Source: Hymenobacter lucidus
GTDB lineage: Bacteria > Bacteroidota > Bacteroidia > Cytophagales > Hymenobacteraceae
Direction: 5' to 3'
Assembly: GCF_020447265.1 (NCBI RefSeq)
Contig: NZ_JAJADR010000001.1
Coordinates: 124,001-188,000, forward strand
DNA length: 64,000 nucleotides
Made by a program: the position numbers and the translations under genes. Below are positions 8,283-16,168 of the stretch, one piece after another; position 1 is the stretch's first letter; every line of letters starts with the position of its first letter. Below the pieces are notes generated by a model that worked only from the letters and a program-made list of their open reading frames with translations, did not search any database and was not told the DNA's origin.

Positions 8283-9209
8283 ATGAAGTCCAAGTCCCTG
8301 GAAGCGTTTTACACCAAGTTTGCCGACTTGGCTGATGCCGCGCCGAATACGATGCCGTCAGCCGCACTCCGGGAAGTCGGTCATTTCAACATCTTCCGGG
8401 TGGCCGACCTGATGCGCAGCTACCCCAACAAGCTGCCGATGACGTTTGACCGCCAGGAGTACTACAAAATATGCCTGATCCGGGGGCATAGCCGGGTAGA
8501 GTATGCCGACAAAGTGGTGGAAATAGCGCACAATGCCCTGTGGGTGGCCACCTCGCGGGTGCCCTACCGCTGGGTACCCCATACCCTGGAGCAAACTGGC
8601 TATTTCTGCCTCTTCACCGAGGCGTTTCTGCTGCCCGCCAAGACCAGCGTAGCTGCGGAGGATCTGCCGATTTTTCAGCCCGCCGCGTGCCCGGTAGTAG
8701 AACTCACGGACGAGCAGTATGCTACTGTTGAAACCGTTTTTGAGAAGATGGCCCAGGAAATTGCTTCCGGCTATACTTACAAGTACGACTTGCTGCGCGC
8801 CCACCTCTGGGAGCTGATTCATATGGGACAAAAGCTGCAGCCCACGCCCGCCCCGCTGCCCGGCCACAATGCGTCGGCGCGGGTGGCGGCCCTGTTTGCC
8901 GAGCTGCTGGAGCGGCAGTTTCCCCTGGCCACGCCCCAGCAGCAGTTGCGCCTGCGCACGCCCAAGGACTATGCCGACCACCTCGCGGTGCACGTCAACC
9001 ACCTCAACCGCGTGCTGAAGGAAACTACCGGCCATACCACCTCTGCCCTCATCGGCGACCGGGTAGCGCAGGAAGCCCGGATGCTGCTCCGGCAAACCAG
9101 CTGGACCGTCTCAGAAATTGCCGACAGCCTGGGCTTTTCCGATGTGGCCCACTTCTGCAACTTCTTCAAGCGCCAGACCTCCCTCACTCCCGGCGACTTC
9201 CGGGGCTGA
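8283..9209 (+). CDS. AraC family transcriptional regulator
   Basis: A 308-residue regulator. The ATG at 8283 is the start; the frame is open from 8079 but the extra part overlaps the divergent gene and a good -7 promoter element. The N-terminal 190 residues form an AraC-type sensing domain (EVGHFNIFRVADLMRS, MTFDRQEYYKICLIRG). The last 100 residues carry two helix-turn-helix units: DYADHLAVHVNHLNRVLKE, and WTVSEIADSLGFSDVAHFCN followed by FFKRQTSLTPGDFRG. It is followed 110 bases later, in the same direction, by an NAD(P)-dependent SDR gene. This is a common regulator-target pair, so this protein may control the SDR gene. Confidence 0.88.
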   Translation: MKSKSLEAFYTKFADLADAAPNTMPSAALREVGHFNIFRVADLMRSYPNKLPMTFDRQEYYKICLIRGHSRVEYADKVVEIAHNALWVATSRVPYRWVPHTLEQTGYFCLFTEAFLLPAKTSVAAEDLPIFQPAACPVVELTDEQYATVETVFEKMAQEIASGYTYKYDLLRAHLWELIHMGQKLQPTPAPLPGHNASARVAALFAELLERQFPLATPQQQLRLRTPKDYADHLAVHVNHLNRVLKETTGHTTSALIGDRVAQEARMLLRQTSWTVSEIADSLGFSDVAHFCNFFKRQTSLTPGDFRG

Positions 9210-9319
9210 GCCGCGTTGTTTGAATGATACAGTAGATGGTTTGACTCGCGCAGCTATAGTGCTCCTAGCCTGCCCCACCTTTGAGGAGTAGAAATAACCA
9301 CTCTCTAAAGGATCAGCAT

Positions 9320-10201
9320 ATGCGTGTTTTCGTTACTGGCGCTACGGGCTTTATCGGCTCGGCCATCGTTCAGGAATTACTCGGCGCGGGCCATCAGGTG
9401 CTCGGCCTCGCCCGCTCCGAAGCCACGGCTCAGGCGCTGACTGCGGCCGGGGCCGAAGTGCACCGGGGCACCCTCGACGACCTCGACAGCCTGCGCCGCG
9501 GTGCCGCCACGGCCGATGGCGTCATCCACACGGCTTTCAACCACGACTTCTCCCAATATGAAGCCGCCGCCCAAACCGACCGGCACGCTATTGAGGCCTT
9601 GGGCGCGGCCCTAGCCGGCTCCGGCCGGCCGCTTCTCGTTACCTCGGGGCTGGCGGGCTTTGACTTAGGCCACTTGCCCACCGAAGACGATAGTCCGGCG
9701 GCCTCGTTCCGCTTGTCGGAGCCGGCGGCCCTGGCTCTGACGGCGCAGGGCGTGCGCCCGATAGTGATACGCCTGGCTGCCTCCGTGCACGACCAGGGCG
9801 ACCAGGGCTTCGTGCCGACGCTCATCAACATTGCCCGTGAAAAAGGCGTAGCGGCTTACGTGGGTGAGGGGCTCAACCGCTGGCCCGCCGTGCACCGCCT
9901 CGATGCCGCCCACCTCTACCGCCTGGCTCTGGAGCAGGGCACGGCCGGGGCCCGCTACCACGGCGCGGCCGATGAAGGCATTGCCTTGCGCGATATTGCC
10001 GCCGTCATCGGCCGCCACCTCAATGTACCGGTTGTATCCAAAACCCTCGAAGAAGCTGCCGACCACTTCGGCTGGATGGCCCGTTTCGTGGGCCTCGACC
10101 TGGCCGCTTCCAGCGCCCTCACCCGGCAGCGCCTGGGCTGGCAGCCCACCCACCCCGGCCTGCTCGCCGACCTGGAGCAGGGGCACTATTTCGGGAAGTA
10201 A
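9320..10201 (+). CDS. NAD(P)-dependent SDR / NAD-dependent epimerase-dehydratase family oxidoreductase
   Basis: A 293-residue extended, atypical short-chain dehydrogenase. It begins with MRVFVTGATGFIGSAIVQEL, in which GATGFIG is the Rossmann glycine motif. ADGVIHTAFNHDF follows, then RPLLVTSGLAGFDL (active-site region, with Thr/Ser in place of the classical YxxxK) and VAAYVGEGLNRWPAVHRLDA, a hallmark of this subgroup (GxGxNRWPAVHRxDAA). The start is the ATG at 9320 with an AAAGGA run 12 bases upstream. The AraC regulator lies directly upstream in the same direction. Substrate unknown. It ends just before a bidirectional hairpin terminator at 10241-10274. Confidence 0.88.
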   Translation: MRVFVTGATGFIGSAIVQELLGAGHQVLGLARSEATAQALTAAGAEVHRGTLDDLDSLRRGAATADGVIHTAFNHDFSQYEAAAQTDRHAIEALGAALAGSGRPLLVTSGLAGFDLGHLPTEDDSPAASFRLSEPAALALTAQGVRPIVIRLAASVHDQGDQGFVPTLINIAREKGVAAYVGEGLNRWPAVHRLDAAHLYRLALEQGTAGARYHGAADEGIALRDIAAVIGRHLNVPVVSKTLEEAADHFGWMARFVGLDLAASSALTRQRLGWQPTHPGLLADLEQGHYFGK

Positions 10202-10240
10202 GCGGCCTGTTAAGCCTTAAGGATTGGATTACCGGACAAC

Positions 10241-10274
10241 AAAAAGCCGCGCTGATACCAGACGCGGCTTTTTA
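10241..10274. terminator. bidirectional intrinsic terminator
   Basis: Stem AAAAAGCCGCG (10241-10251) paired with CGCGGCTTTTT (10263-10273), loop of 11 bases, with an A-run on one side and a T-run on the other so that it can stop transcription from both strands. It lies between the convergent SDR gene (plus) and the lipoprotein gene at 10396 (minus). Confidence 0.85.
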
Positions 10275-10395
10275 TTCTCTAGCCATGGCAACTCGCCTTC
10301 CAGAGCCCGAATTCCCACAGCTTGGCATCAACCGGTATGAAGGAAGTTGCTTTGAGCTGCTACTGATGTGGCAATGGGGCGTGGGCAACCAGTGC

Positions 10396-11010
10396 CTATT
10401 GATATACTTTTAGATTAGCGAACGTACCTACGACAACCACCGTGCATTCTTTCTGCAGTGCCTGGGGAAGTCCTGCTAGGGCCGCCGGGTCCGATACTTT
10501 TTGCTGAATTATATTGAATGAACCAGATATTAGCTGCGTCTTCGAATCGTATTGTGTAATAGTGACTATGCCACGGCTCAAACTACTGTAATTAGTATGG
10601 ATGAGCGGGCGCAGACCATTTCCTACCGTATAGGTGCCGCCGGCGCTAACAGCCCCGTGCTTGAGAGGGTAGTCCCCAATCCAAGTCGAACTTAGAATTG
10701 ACGACGGAATGGTAACATGAAGTTGCCCAGGTTCTGCTGGCATTGCCAGGGAAATTATCAGTCTGCTGTAAGTAGATGGAACATTTGGCCCAAGAGCGGA
10801 GCCCTGAATGTCTTGCGTTTCATAGCGGGTCCGCACCACCATTGCCGTGTCGCCATTTGGAGCCGGCTGTGGCAGGCCATAGTGCAGCTCACGTTGTAGA
10901 CTGGTTTCAGCTACCGGGGCCGGGTCGTCTGAAGCGTTGTCGGATGAGTCGGAGCAAGCAGGAAGAGTAGCAGCCCCCGCAGCTAGTAGTAATGCGAAAA
11001 TCGGTTTCAT
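10396..11010 (-). CDS. uncharacterised lipoprotein (paralogue of the gene at 5381-5977)
   Basis: A 204-residue lipoprotein; MKPIFALLLAAGAATLPACSDS contains the lipobox LPAC at about residue 19. The mature part is Ser/Thr/Gly-rich beta sequence. The C-terminal third resembles that of the lipoprotein at 5381-5977 in order and spacing: a strand with GSFNIIQQKVSDPAALAGL and then CTVVVVGTFANLKVYQ, against GTYTVTLVDVKDPMAVYGA and CDVIIRGRFSNLPLQ. The two are probably distant paralogues of a lineage-specific family of unknown role. Confidence 0.7.
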   Translation of the reverse strand: MKPIFALLLAAGAATLPACSDSSDNASDDPAPVAETSLQRELHYGLPQPAPNGDTAMVVRTRYETQDIQGSALGPNVPSTYSRLIISLAMPAEPGQLHVTIPSSILSSTWIGDYPLKHGAVSAGGTYTVGNGLRPLIHTNYSSLSRGIVTITQYDSKTQLISGSFNIIQQKVSDPAALAGLPQALQKECTVVVVGTFANLKVYQ

Positions 11011-11136
11011 ATATTAAGATAAAGGCGTTAACCAGGGTAGTTCCTACAATAATAGGAAAAGGCTGCTGGAGTTCCGGAAGACCCGCACCAGCCAGAGCCA
11101 CCTAGATGATGTTCTTAAAAGTCGGGCTGCGCTCGG

Positions 11137-11664
11137 CTACGGGCGGCCGTTGGAGGTATCGGCGGCGGTGTTGCCGCGGAACAGCAGGATGTCCTTATCG
11201 AACATGTAGATGCCGCTTTTATCGTCGCCGAACAGCTCCAGCTTGTCGTTCAGGGTGCGGGCCAGGGCTTCTTCCTCCAGCTGTTCCGCTACGTACCACT
11301 GTAGGAAGTTGTGGGTGGCAAAGTCGCGCTCCTGTAGCGTGAGGCCCACCAGCTCGTTGATGCTCTCCGATACGGCTATTTCATGGCGCAGGAAATCGTC
11401 GAATACGCGCTTCAGCGACTGAAACGTAATAACCGGCTGGGGCAGGGCCGGCACCAGGGCAAAGCCGCCCCCCTCGTTCACGTAGCGAATGAGCTTGAGC
11501 ATATGCACCCGCTCCTCGTCGCTCTGCTGGTAGAAAAAGTTGGTTACCCCATCCAGGCCCGGCTAAGTCTCGGCCCACGACGCCATGGCCAAATAGGCCT
11601 GCGACGACTGCGCCTCCATAAAAATCTGCTTGTTGAGGGCGTCTTGAACGAGTTGGGGCAGCAT
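11137..11664 (-). pseudogene. ftnA: non-heme ferritin, interrupted by an in-frame TAG
   Basis: The ATG at 11664 opens a ferritin of normal length (175 codons) that is complete and in one frame except for a TAG at codon 34 (bases 11563-11565). Family members usually have Gln (CAG) there, in a motif like SWAETQPGLxG. Before the stop one reads QIFMEAQSSQAYLAMASWAE with the first ferroxidase Glu. After it come GVTNFFYQQSDEERVHML (second ligand Glu and His), HEIAVSESINEL and QWYVAEQLEEEALA, so ferroxidase residues are otherwise kept. Ferritin stores iron as a 24-subunit shell. With the stop as read, only a re-started fragment lacking helix A could be made. A sequencing error or a very recent mutation are the main readings. 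Confidence 0.85.
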
Positions 11665-11748
11665 AGCGGGAATGGAATGGTGGAGTGAATGAGTAATGTA
11701 CAGGCTTACGTCCACCAGCGGCACGCATTGCCGGCTTGCGCGAGCCAG

Positions 11749-12141
11749 CTACATCAGCAGGCTGGCGAGAGACGGAATTTGCCAGAAGGGCATATACTCC
11801 GGCCAGCCCAGCAGAAAGGAAAACAGCACGTGAATGAAGGGCGCCGACAGAAAGCTGAGCCCCACATATGCCGCGGTGCGGGCCCGACTCAGTTGCAGCA
11901 CCAGTGGGGGCAGCAGCACCGTAATCAGCATCGGGATGGGGTAGTAGAGCCACCAGGGTAACCCCAGCAGGGCCCCGTACTTTCCGAACACCATGCCGAA
12001 CACCACCACGACCAGGGCCAGCAGGGCAATAACCGGCTGCCGGGCCCGGAACTGCTCGGGGGGCAGCAGCAGCCGGAGCATCAGCCAGAAGACTACCAAT
12101 TAGGCCAGAATCATGAAGGGGAAATGCCAGGCGGTGTTCAT
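11749..12141 (-). pseudogene. small membrane protein, possibly interrupted by an in-frame TAA
   Basis: The only ATG with protein-like sequence is at 12141 (MNTAWHFPFMILA), but codon 14 (bases 12100-12102) is TAA, and the same frame then continues for 116 codons as a membrane protein with about three to four hydrophobic helices: LVVFWLMLRLLLP, then VIALLALVVVVFGMVFGKYG, WWLYYPIPMLITVLLPPLVL and SAPFIHVLFSFLLGW. If the TAA were a Leu codon, the first helix would be complete. The alternative is an intact gene starting from TTG at 12099. Family not recognised. It lies immediately upstream of the ferritin pseudogene. Confidence 0.5.
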
Positions 12142-12168
12142 ACCCAAAAAGACGATGGCGCCCGAAGG

Positions 12169-13713
12169 CTACTGTTTCACAAGTCGAATGCTTTGCTTCC
12201 TATCCGGGCCCGTCCGAAGCAGGTAGATACCAGTGGGCAGATCGGCCACGGAAATGGTAGCGCCCGTGCCCTGGAGTAGCAGCTTGCCCAGCACATCGTA
12301 GAGTTGGTAGGGCGCTGGGGCGGGTAGATGAAAAATGCTGCTGACCGGGTTGGGGTAGCCCGCGGCCAGTGCCGGTTGGGCGTCGTCGGTGCCCAGGGCC
12401 CGGCAGGCCGTCAGGATGGCCGGGGCGGTGCAGGTAGCGGCGTTGTTCGAGATGGAAGCGCTGCCCCCGCTGGCCAGGTACTGACAAATCCAGGGCTCGG
12501 TGCACGTTGCCAGTCGACGGTTGTTGATGATGCTCAGCTGGGTAAGTGCCGAGTAGCTGCTGTACCTAAAAGCTTCGTTCAGAGACGTTAAAGAGTCACT
12601 GTCGCCGATGGTTATTCGGCGGGGCGCATTCATATTTAGCCCCCCAAAGCCTCGCACGCGCCCCAGCTTCGGGTTGCTCGTGACTTGGATATAGTTCGTG
12701 GATTCCGCATCGTTGAACCCGGAAATAGTCCGTAGCGAGGCGTTGTAGCCAATATCCAGGCTGCCTATCCGGCTGCCGTCAAAACCCGAAATAGTCAGCA
12801 GCCGCTCGTTTGAATTAATGTAGGCAGCCGTGGCCCGAACGCCCGCAAAGCCGGAAATAGTAGTTAGTCGGGCGTGGGTGTTGATGCTCAGGTTGCCGTC
12901 TATTACCAGCGGGCCATTGAAGCCGGAAATACTGGCCATGGCCGAATCATTGCTGATGTTGAGCGACTTCACCCGGCGCAGGTTATTGAACCCGGCCAGC
13001 TCCCGCAAAGACTTGTTGTTATAAATCGAAAACTGATCCGTGGCGGTGAAGGAGGTGAAGCCCAGAATGTTCTCCAGGGCGCGGTTTTCGGCAATAACCA
13101 GCTCCGTCGCCGGAAACGTAGCATCCGGTACCAGCGTCGTCACATTGTTGAAGCCGGTGATGGAGCGCAGGGCCGGGCAGCTGGTGATAGACAGCACGGC
13201 CGTCGTTTGCAGCACGTTGAACCCCGATATACCAGCTAGCCTGTTGTTGCGGGTGATTTGGATGGTCTTGGAGTTGCGCAGCCGGAAGAAGCCGGATATA
13301 CTCGTCAGGGACGGATTGTCGGATATGATGACGTAGGAACCCACCGACACCAGGCCCCGGAAGGCCGAAGAAGGCCCGGCATTGATAGACAACTCCGTCA
13401 GGCTGGTGGCAGTGGTAATATCCAGCTCGCCGCCGATGGTGGCAATGTTGTCCAAGCCCTGAATATTGGTCAGATCATTCAGAATCAGTACCACACTCCC
13501 GGTTACGGTGGTAATGTTCGAGAGGGGCGTCAGGTCGTAAATCCCGTCCGTTGAAGTCGGGGTGCCGCCCCGAATCGACAAGACGGAAACGGTAGTACAG
13601 CCAGTGGCGCCAAAGGCATTTACCTCCGCCTGGGTTGTGAGCGTCGCATTGCACTGGGCGCGGGCCCCAAAGGTGACGCCCACGAGCAAGGCCAGGAGTA
13701 ACAGGTGTTTCAT
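12169..13713 (-). CDS. T9SS-secreted protein of ISGF repeats (receptor L-domain/LRR-like)
   Basis: A 514-residue cell-surface or secreted protein, starting at the ATG at 13713 (signal peptide KHLLLLALLVGVTFGARAQ). The centre, about residues 60-410, is a chain of about ten repeats of 23-27 residues, each ending in a motif like LTxISGFxx (ISGFNVLQ, ITGFNNV, ILGFTSF, LAGFNNL, ISGFAGV, ISGFDGS, ISGFNDA, VRGFGGL). The pattern resembles the beta-helical receptor L-domain/leucine-rich repeat fold. The C-terminus has a T9SS type A sorting domain: GYPNPVSSIFHLPAPA, then LPTGIYLLRTG and a final RLVKQ. The role is probably binding or adhesion; no catalytic motif is seen. Confidence 0.8.
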   Translation of the reverse strand: MKHLLLLALLVGVTFGARAQCNATLTTQAEVNAFGATGCTTVSVLSIRGGTPTSTDGIYDLTPLSNITTVTGSVVLILNDLTNIQGLDNIATIGGELDITTATSLTELSINAGPSSAFRGLVSVGSYVIISDNPSLTSISGFFRLRNSKTIQITRNNRLAGISGFNVLQTTAVLSITSCPALRSITGFNNVTTLVPDATFPATELVIAENRALENILGFTSFTATDQFSIYNNKSLRELAGFNNLRRVKSLNISNDSAMASISGFNGPLVIDGNLSINTHARLTTISGFAGVRATAAYINSNERLLTISGFDGSRIGSLDIGYNASLRTISGFNDAESTNYIQVTSNPKLGRVRGFGGLNMNAPRRITIGDSDSLTSLNEAFRYSSYSALTQLSIINNRRLATCTEPWICQYLASGGSASISNNAATCTAPAILTACRALGTDDAQPALAAGYPNPVSSIFHLPAPAPYQLYDVLGKLLLQGTGATISVADLPTGIYLLRTGPDRKQSIRLVKQ

Positions 13714-14036
13714 GCGCAAATCGGTGGGTGTTGGTGAGGGAGTTGGCCGAAGTAGGCCAGTGAAGCGGCAAAAGGCCCCGTACTGCTCCGCCAGCGCCGG
13801 CCACGACGCTCAGGCTGGGGGCAATAAAGGTAAAAGAAACGGCAACTCGCTGCCCGTATCAGGTGAAAATCAGCGCTTCACGGGGCCGTGAGAACGTGAA
13901 AAACCGGGCTCCCAAAACAGCCGTCCCCGTTGGAGAAACAACCTGTTTGCCCTACTTTGGCCCCGTATTCCACTGCCGGGGTAAGTGCCCGGTAGATTGA
14001 GTGTATCGTGTTCGTCATCGTTTTATCAGAAACTAT
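13714..14036. other. intergenic region between divergent genes
   Basis: A 323-base gap between the ISGF-repeat gene (minus) and the PKD lipoprotein (plus). I see no open frame with protein character, and no clear repeat or TAnnTTTG promoter match. It presumably holds the two divergent promoters. Confidence 0.35.
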
Positions 14037-14819
14037 ATGAAAAAACTGCTCCTGAGTATGGCCCTACTGGGCTCTTTCACCGCTTGCCAGAAAGACGACG
14101 CGGCCCCGGCGGCCGTGCCGGGCTTTGCCTTTCGGGCTACTACCGCCGATGCCCTGACGATGGCCACGCACGACACCTGCTCCTTGTTCAACAAGTCGCA
14201 GCACGCGCAGTCGGTTGCCTGGGACTTCGGCAACGGCGTCACGTCGGAGGCCCCGCGCCCGGTGCTGTCCTACGACAAGCCCGGCACCTACACCGTTAAA
14301 CTGACCACCACCAACCGGGAAGGCCTGAAAACCTCGGTATCCAAGACCGTGCAGGTGCTGGATCTGGTGGTGAAGCGCATCGTGCTCAACCGGACCTACT
14401 GGTCCTTGACGCCAATTCCGAACTTCAACTCCACCTGGCCCAAAACGGATGAGGCCGACGTGTACGTGCAGATTCAGCACCTAACCCCGGATAGCAGATT
14501 CTTGCCCGGCGGCATCGTGGAAAATGCGCCCGTGGTGTTTAAGAGCGCACCGCTGAAAAACGTGTTTCGGGACACCCGCACGCCGCTGGTCATTGAGGTG
14601 CCCGGCAAGGTGGTGCTCGACAAGCGTAAGTTCAGACTCAGCACGGACCGTTACGTGACTAGCCTGATGGCAACCAACGCCGACGGTACTTACTGTTTGA
14701 TGGGCAGCTGGTTTAGCGGGAGCAGTGACATGGCGAGAATCGATGATTTCACCACCCGCCAGTACGTCTACAACGTGTCGCTGCTCAGCTACTTGGATAT
14801 TGAGTGCCGCTACGAGTAG
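14037..14819 (+). CDS. lipoprotein with PKD domain
   Basis: A 260-residue lipoprotein; the ATG at 14037 gives MKKLLLSMALLGSFTACQKD with lipobox FTAC. Residues about 30-112 form a PKD domain (SVAWDFGNGVTSEAPRPVLS, then YDKPGTYTVKLTTTN and VSKTVQVLD), a beta-sandwich common in surface proteins that spaces or binds glycans or proteins. The remaining 150 residues are an unrecognised beta-rich domain (VYVQIQHLTPDSRF). The gene ends just before the inverted-repeat element at 14842-15023. Function is likely structural or binding at the cell surface. Confidence 0.78.
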   Translation: MKKLLLSMALLGSFTACQKDDAAPAAVPGFAFRATTADALTMATHDTCSLFNKSQHAQSVAWDFGNGVTSEAPRPVLSYDKPGTYTVKLTTTNREGLKTSVSKTVQVLDLVVKRIVLNRTYWSLTPIPNFNSTWPKTDEADVYVQIQHLTPDSRFLPGGIVENAPVVFKSAPLKNVFRDTRTPLVIEVPGKVVLDKRKFRLSTDRYVTSLMATNADGTYCLMGSWFSGSSDMARIDDFTTRQYVYNVSLLSYLDIECRYE

Positions 14820-14841
14820 ACAGCAGCGCCGTACTTGGTCG

Positions 14842-15023
14842 GCTGTCATCCTGCATCTGGCATACGCTTGCGAGGACCTCCCTCACCTGAGTGACAAGCA
14901 GTAGTAAACGCGAAAAGCCCTTTGCCGCACCGGTGGCAAAGGGCTTTTTACGTTAGGTACTAGTAGTAGTGGGGTAGGCGAGTAAGGTTCTTCGCAAGCG
15001 TACGCCAGATGCAGGATGACAGC
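14842..15023. repeat. dispersed intergenic repeat, copy 1, with bidirectional terminator hairpin
   Basis: Outer arms 14842-14874 and 14991-15023 are near-perfect inverted repeats of about 33 bases containing CTGTCATCCTG and its complement. In the centre lies a terminator hairpin, stem AAAAGCCCTTTGCC (14913-14926) with GGCAAAGGGCTTTT (14935-14948). Copies 2 (28192-28293) and 3 (38656-38762) share the CTGTC(A/G)TCCTG word and the AAAGCCCTTT hairpin 64-73 bases further on. The element separates two convergent genes, as do the other two copies. Confidence 0.85.
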
Positions 15024-15052
15024 TGAAAGATGACCGACGAAGCGGCAAGCCC

Positions 15053-15748
15053 CTAGTAGCTTTCCTTCTGAAACCCGAACTCCCGCAGCCTGGCCTCAAA
15101 CGTATCCGGGAACTGGGCCTTGATGTGGTGAATGAGGGCGCGCAGGGTTTTGCGCACCTGCTCCTCGTCCTGGTCTTTGGTGCTCACCTTGCCGCTGCGC
15201 TGCCCGCTGGTTTCGGTGGTTTGGGCTACCAGCTCCCGGTACTCGGCTGCCAGGGGCTCCCAGTGGGCGGTGCCATACTTGTTCTTGTCGAACTTATGCG
15301 TCTTGAGGGCCGCCAGCAGCTTATCCAGCGCCTTCACCCGCTCGGCGCGGTTGCGGGGCAGTTGGTAGGTCTTGTTTGCTTTTTCAATTCCGAACTCGCC
15401 GTAGTACGCCGTCTTGTCGTCCTGGGCTTCGGTCAGGTAGGCTTTCACGTAGGCCAAGCTCTTATTAAACACCTTATCCAATGCCTTCAGGCGCTTGGAT
15501 TGCGGGGTGCGGGCATCACCGGCGGCATCGGCCTCGTCGCGGCTGGCGGCGAAGGCGGCGGTCTGGGCGGCAAAGTCGGCTTTGGTGAGCCAGAGTAGTG
15601 CTGGCAGCTCCGAGTCTTGCCACGCTTTGGCGGCATTCGTCGCTACCTCCGCCAGGGCAATAGCATTGGTAGGTAATTGGCCGGCCCGTTTCACGGACTT
15701 GGCAGTTTTGGCCGGCGTAGCCGCCGACTCAGCAGGATTACTGGACAT
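15053..15748 (-). CDS. uncharacterised alpha-helical protein
   Basis: A 231-residue soluble protein, rich in Ala, Lys and Asp/Glu, with no signal peptide or membrane helix. The first 20 residues are low-complexity (PAESAATPAKTAKSVKRAG), then come long amphipathic helices: NAIALAEVATNAAKAW, KRLKALDKVFNKSLAYVKAY and RVKALDKLLAALKTHKF. It ends with LRALIHHIKAQFPDTFEARL and GFQKESY. It resembles unnamed Bacteroidota proteins that I cannot tie to a function. Its promoter side faces the palindrome cluster at 15814-15995, which could carry its regulatory sites. Confidence 0.65.
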   Translation of the reverse strand: MSSNPAESAATPAKTAKSVKRAGQLPTNAIALAEVATNAAKAWQDSELPALLWLTKADFAAQTAAFAASRDEADAAGDARTPQSKRLKALDKVFNKSLAYVKAYLTEAQDDKTAYYGEFGIEKANKTYQLPRNRAERVKALDKLLAALKTHKFDKNKYGTAHWEPLAAEYRELVAQTTETSGQRSGKVSTKDQDEEQVRKTLRALIHHIKAQFPDTFEARLREFGFQKESY

Positions 15749-15813
15749 TGATAGAATGGTTAAAGTATATGATTCAGGAATATACCGTTCTGCCTATGCA
15801 CTAGCAAGCGGCG

Positions 15814-15995
15814 GCCTCACTGCCCGAAAACAAATGTTTCAGAGCCGTGAGGCCACCTCACTCGACCAAACCAAAAAAATACCAGCAGTGAGGCCGCCTC
15901 ACTGCCTTCCAACGATTGTTTTCGGGCAGTGAGGCGGCCTCAACGGGCAAAAACGAATGTTTCCAAGCTGTGAGGCTACCTCACTGCTTGGAAAC
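15814..15995. repeat. cluster of nested palindromes (GTGAGGCnnCCTCAC family)
   Basis: Four variants of a palindrome occur: 15847-15861 (GTGAGGCCACCTCAC), 15885-15905 (arms GCAGTGAGGC/GCCTCACTGC), 15930-15942 (TGAGGCGGCCTCA) and 15959-15995. The last is a 17-base stem with one T-T mismatch and a 3-base loop CTA (arms GTTTCCAAGCTGTGAGG and CCTCACTGCTTGGAAAC). In addition, 15814-15833 and 15916-15935 form a 20-base perfect inverted repeat around the first two. The spacing is not regular. The cluster fills the gap between the uncharacterised gene (start 15748) and the stop of the KAP NTPase gene. Confidence 0.85.
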
Positions 15996-16028
15996 GATTG
16001 GAGGGAAGGTGTGAGGAAGTTCTATCGG

Positions 16029-16140
16029 CAGTCGCTCGGCTATGCCGAGTGACCACTACGCTTTGAGCAGCTCTGCTGCGAACCCACCCGCTTCGTTGGC
16101 CTGACCGGCGCGGGACACTCGCGGCATAGCCCAGCGACTG
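16029..16140. repeat. inverted repeat beside the KAP NTPase gene
   Basis: The left arm is 16029-16051 (CAGTCGCTCGGCTATGCCG, then AGTG). The right arm, 16116-16140, is its complement with one mismatch and a two-base insertion. The 64 bases between the arms are GC-rich. It lies 28 bases beyond the stop codon of the AT-rich NTPase gene and marks the sharp change from AT-rich to GC-rich sequence. Whether it is a terminator structure or the edge of an inserted element is not known. Confidence 0.7.
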
Positions 16141-16168
16141 TAGTGAGCCAGCCAGAATGGGAGTAGTT

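Noticed and set aside
11381..11953. A 190-codon minus-strand open frame overlapping the ferritin
   Set aside because: It is in a different frame from the ferritin, and the ferritin homology runs in the other frame across the TAG.
15814..15995. CRISPR array
   Set aside because: The repeats are palindromes of differing length and spacing, with no uniform spacers and no cas genes in the window.
15749..16168. Integron attC site or IS end
   Set aside because: No integrase or transposase gene, no target-site duplication, and the palindromes lack the R and L box layout of attC.
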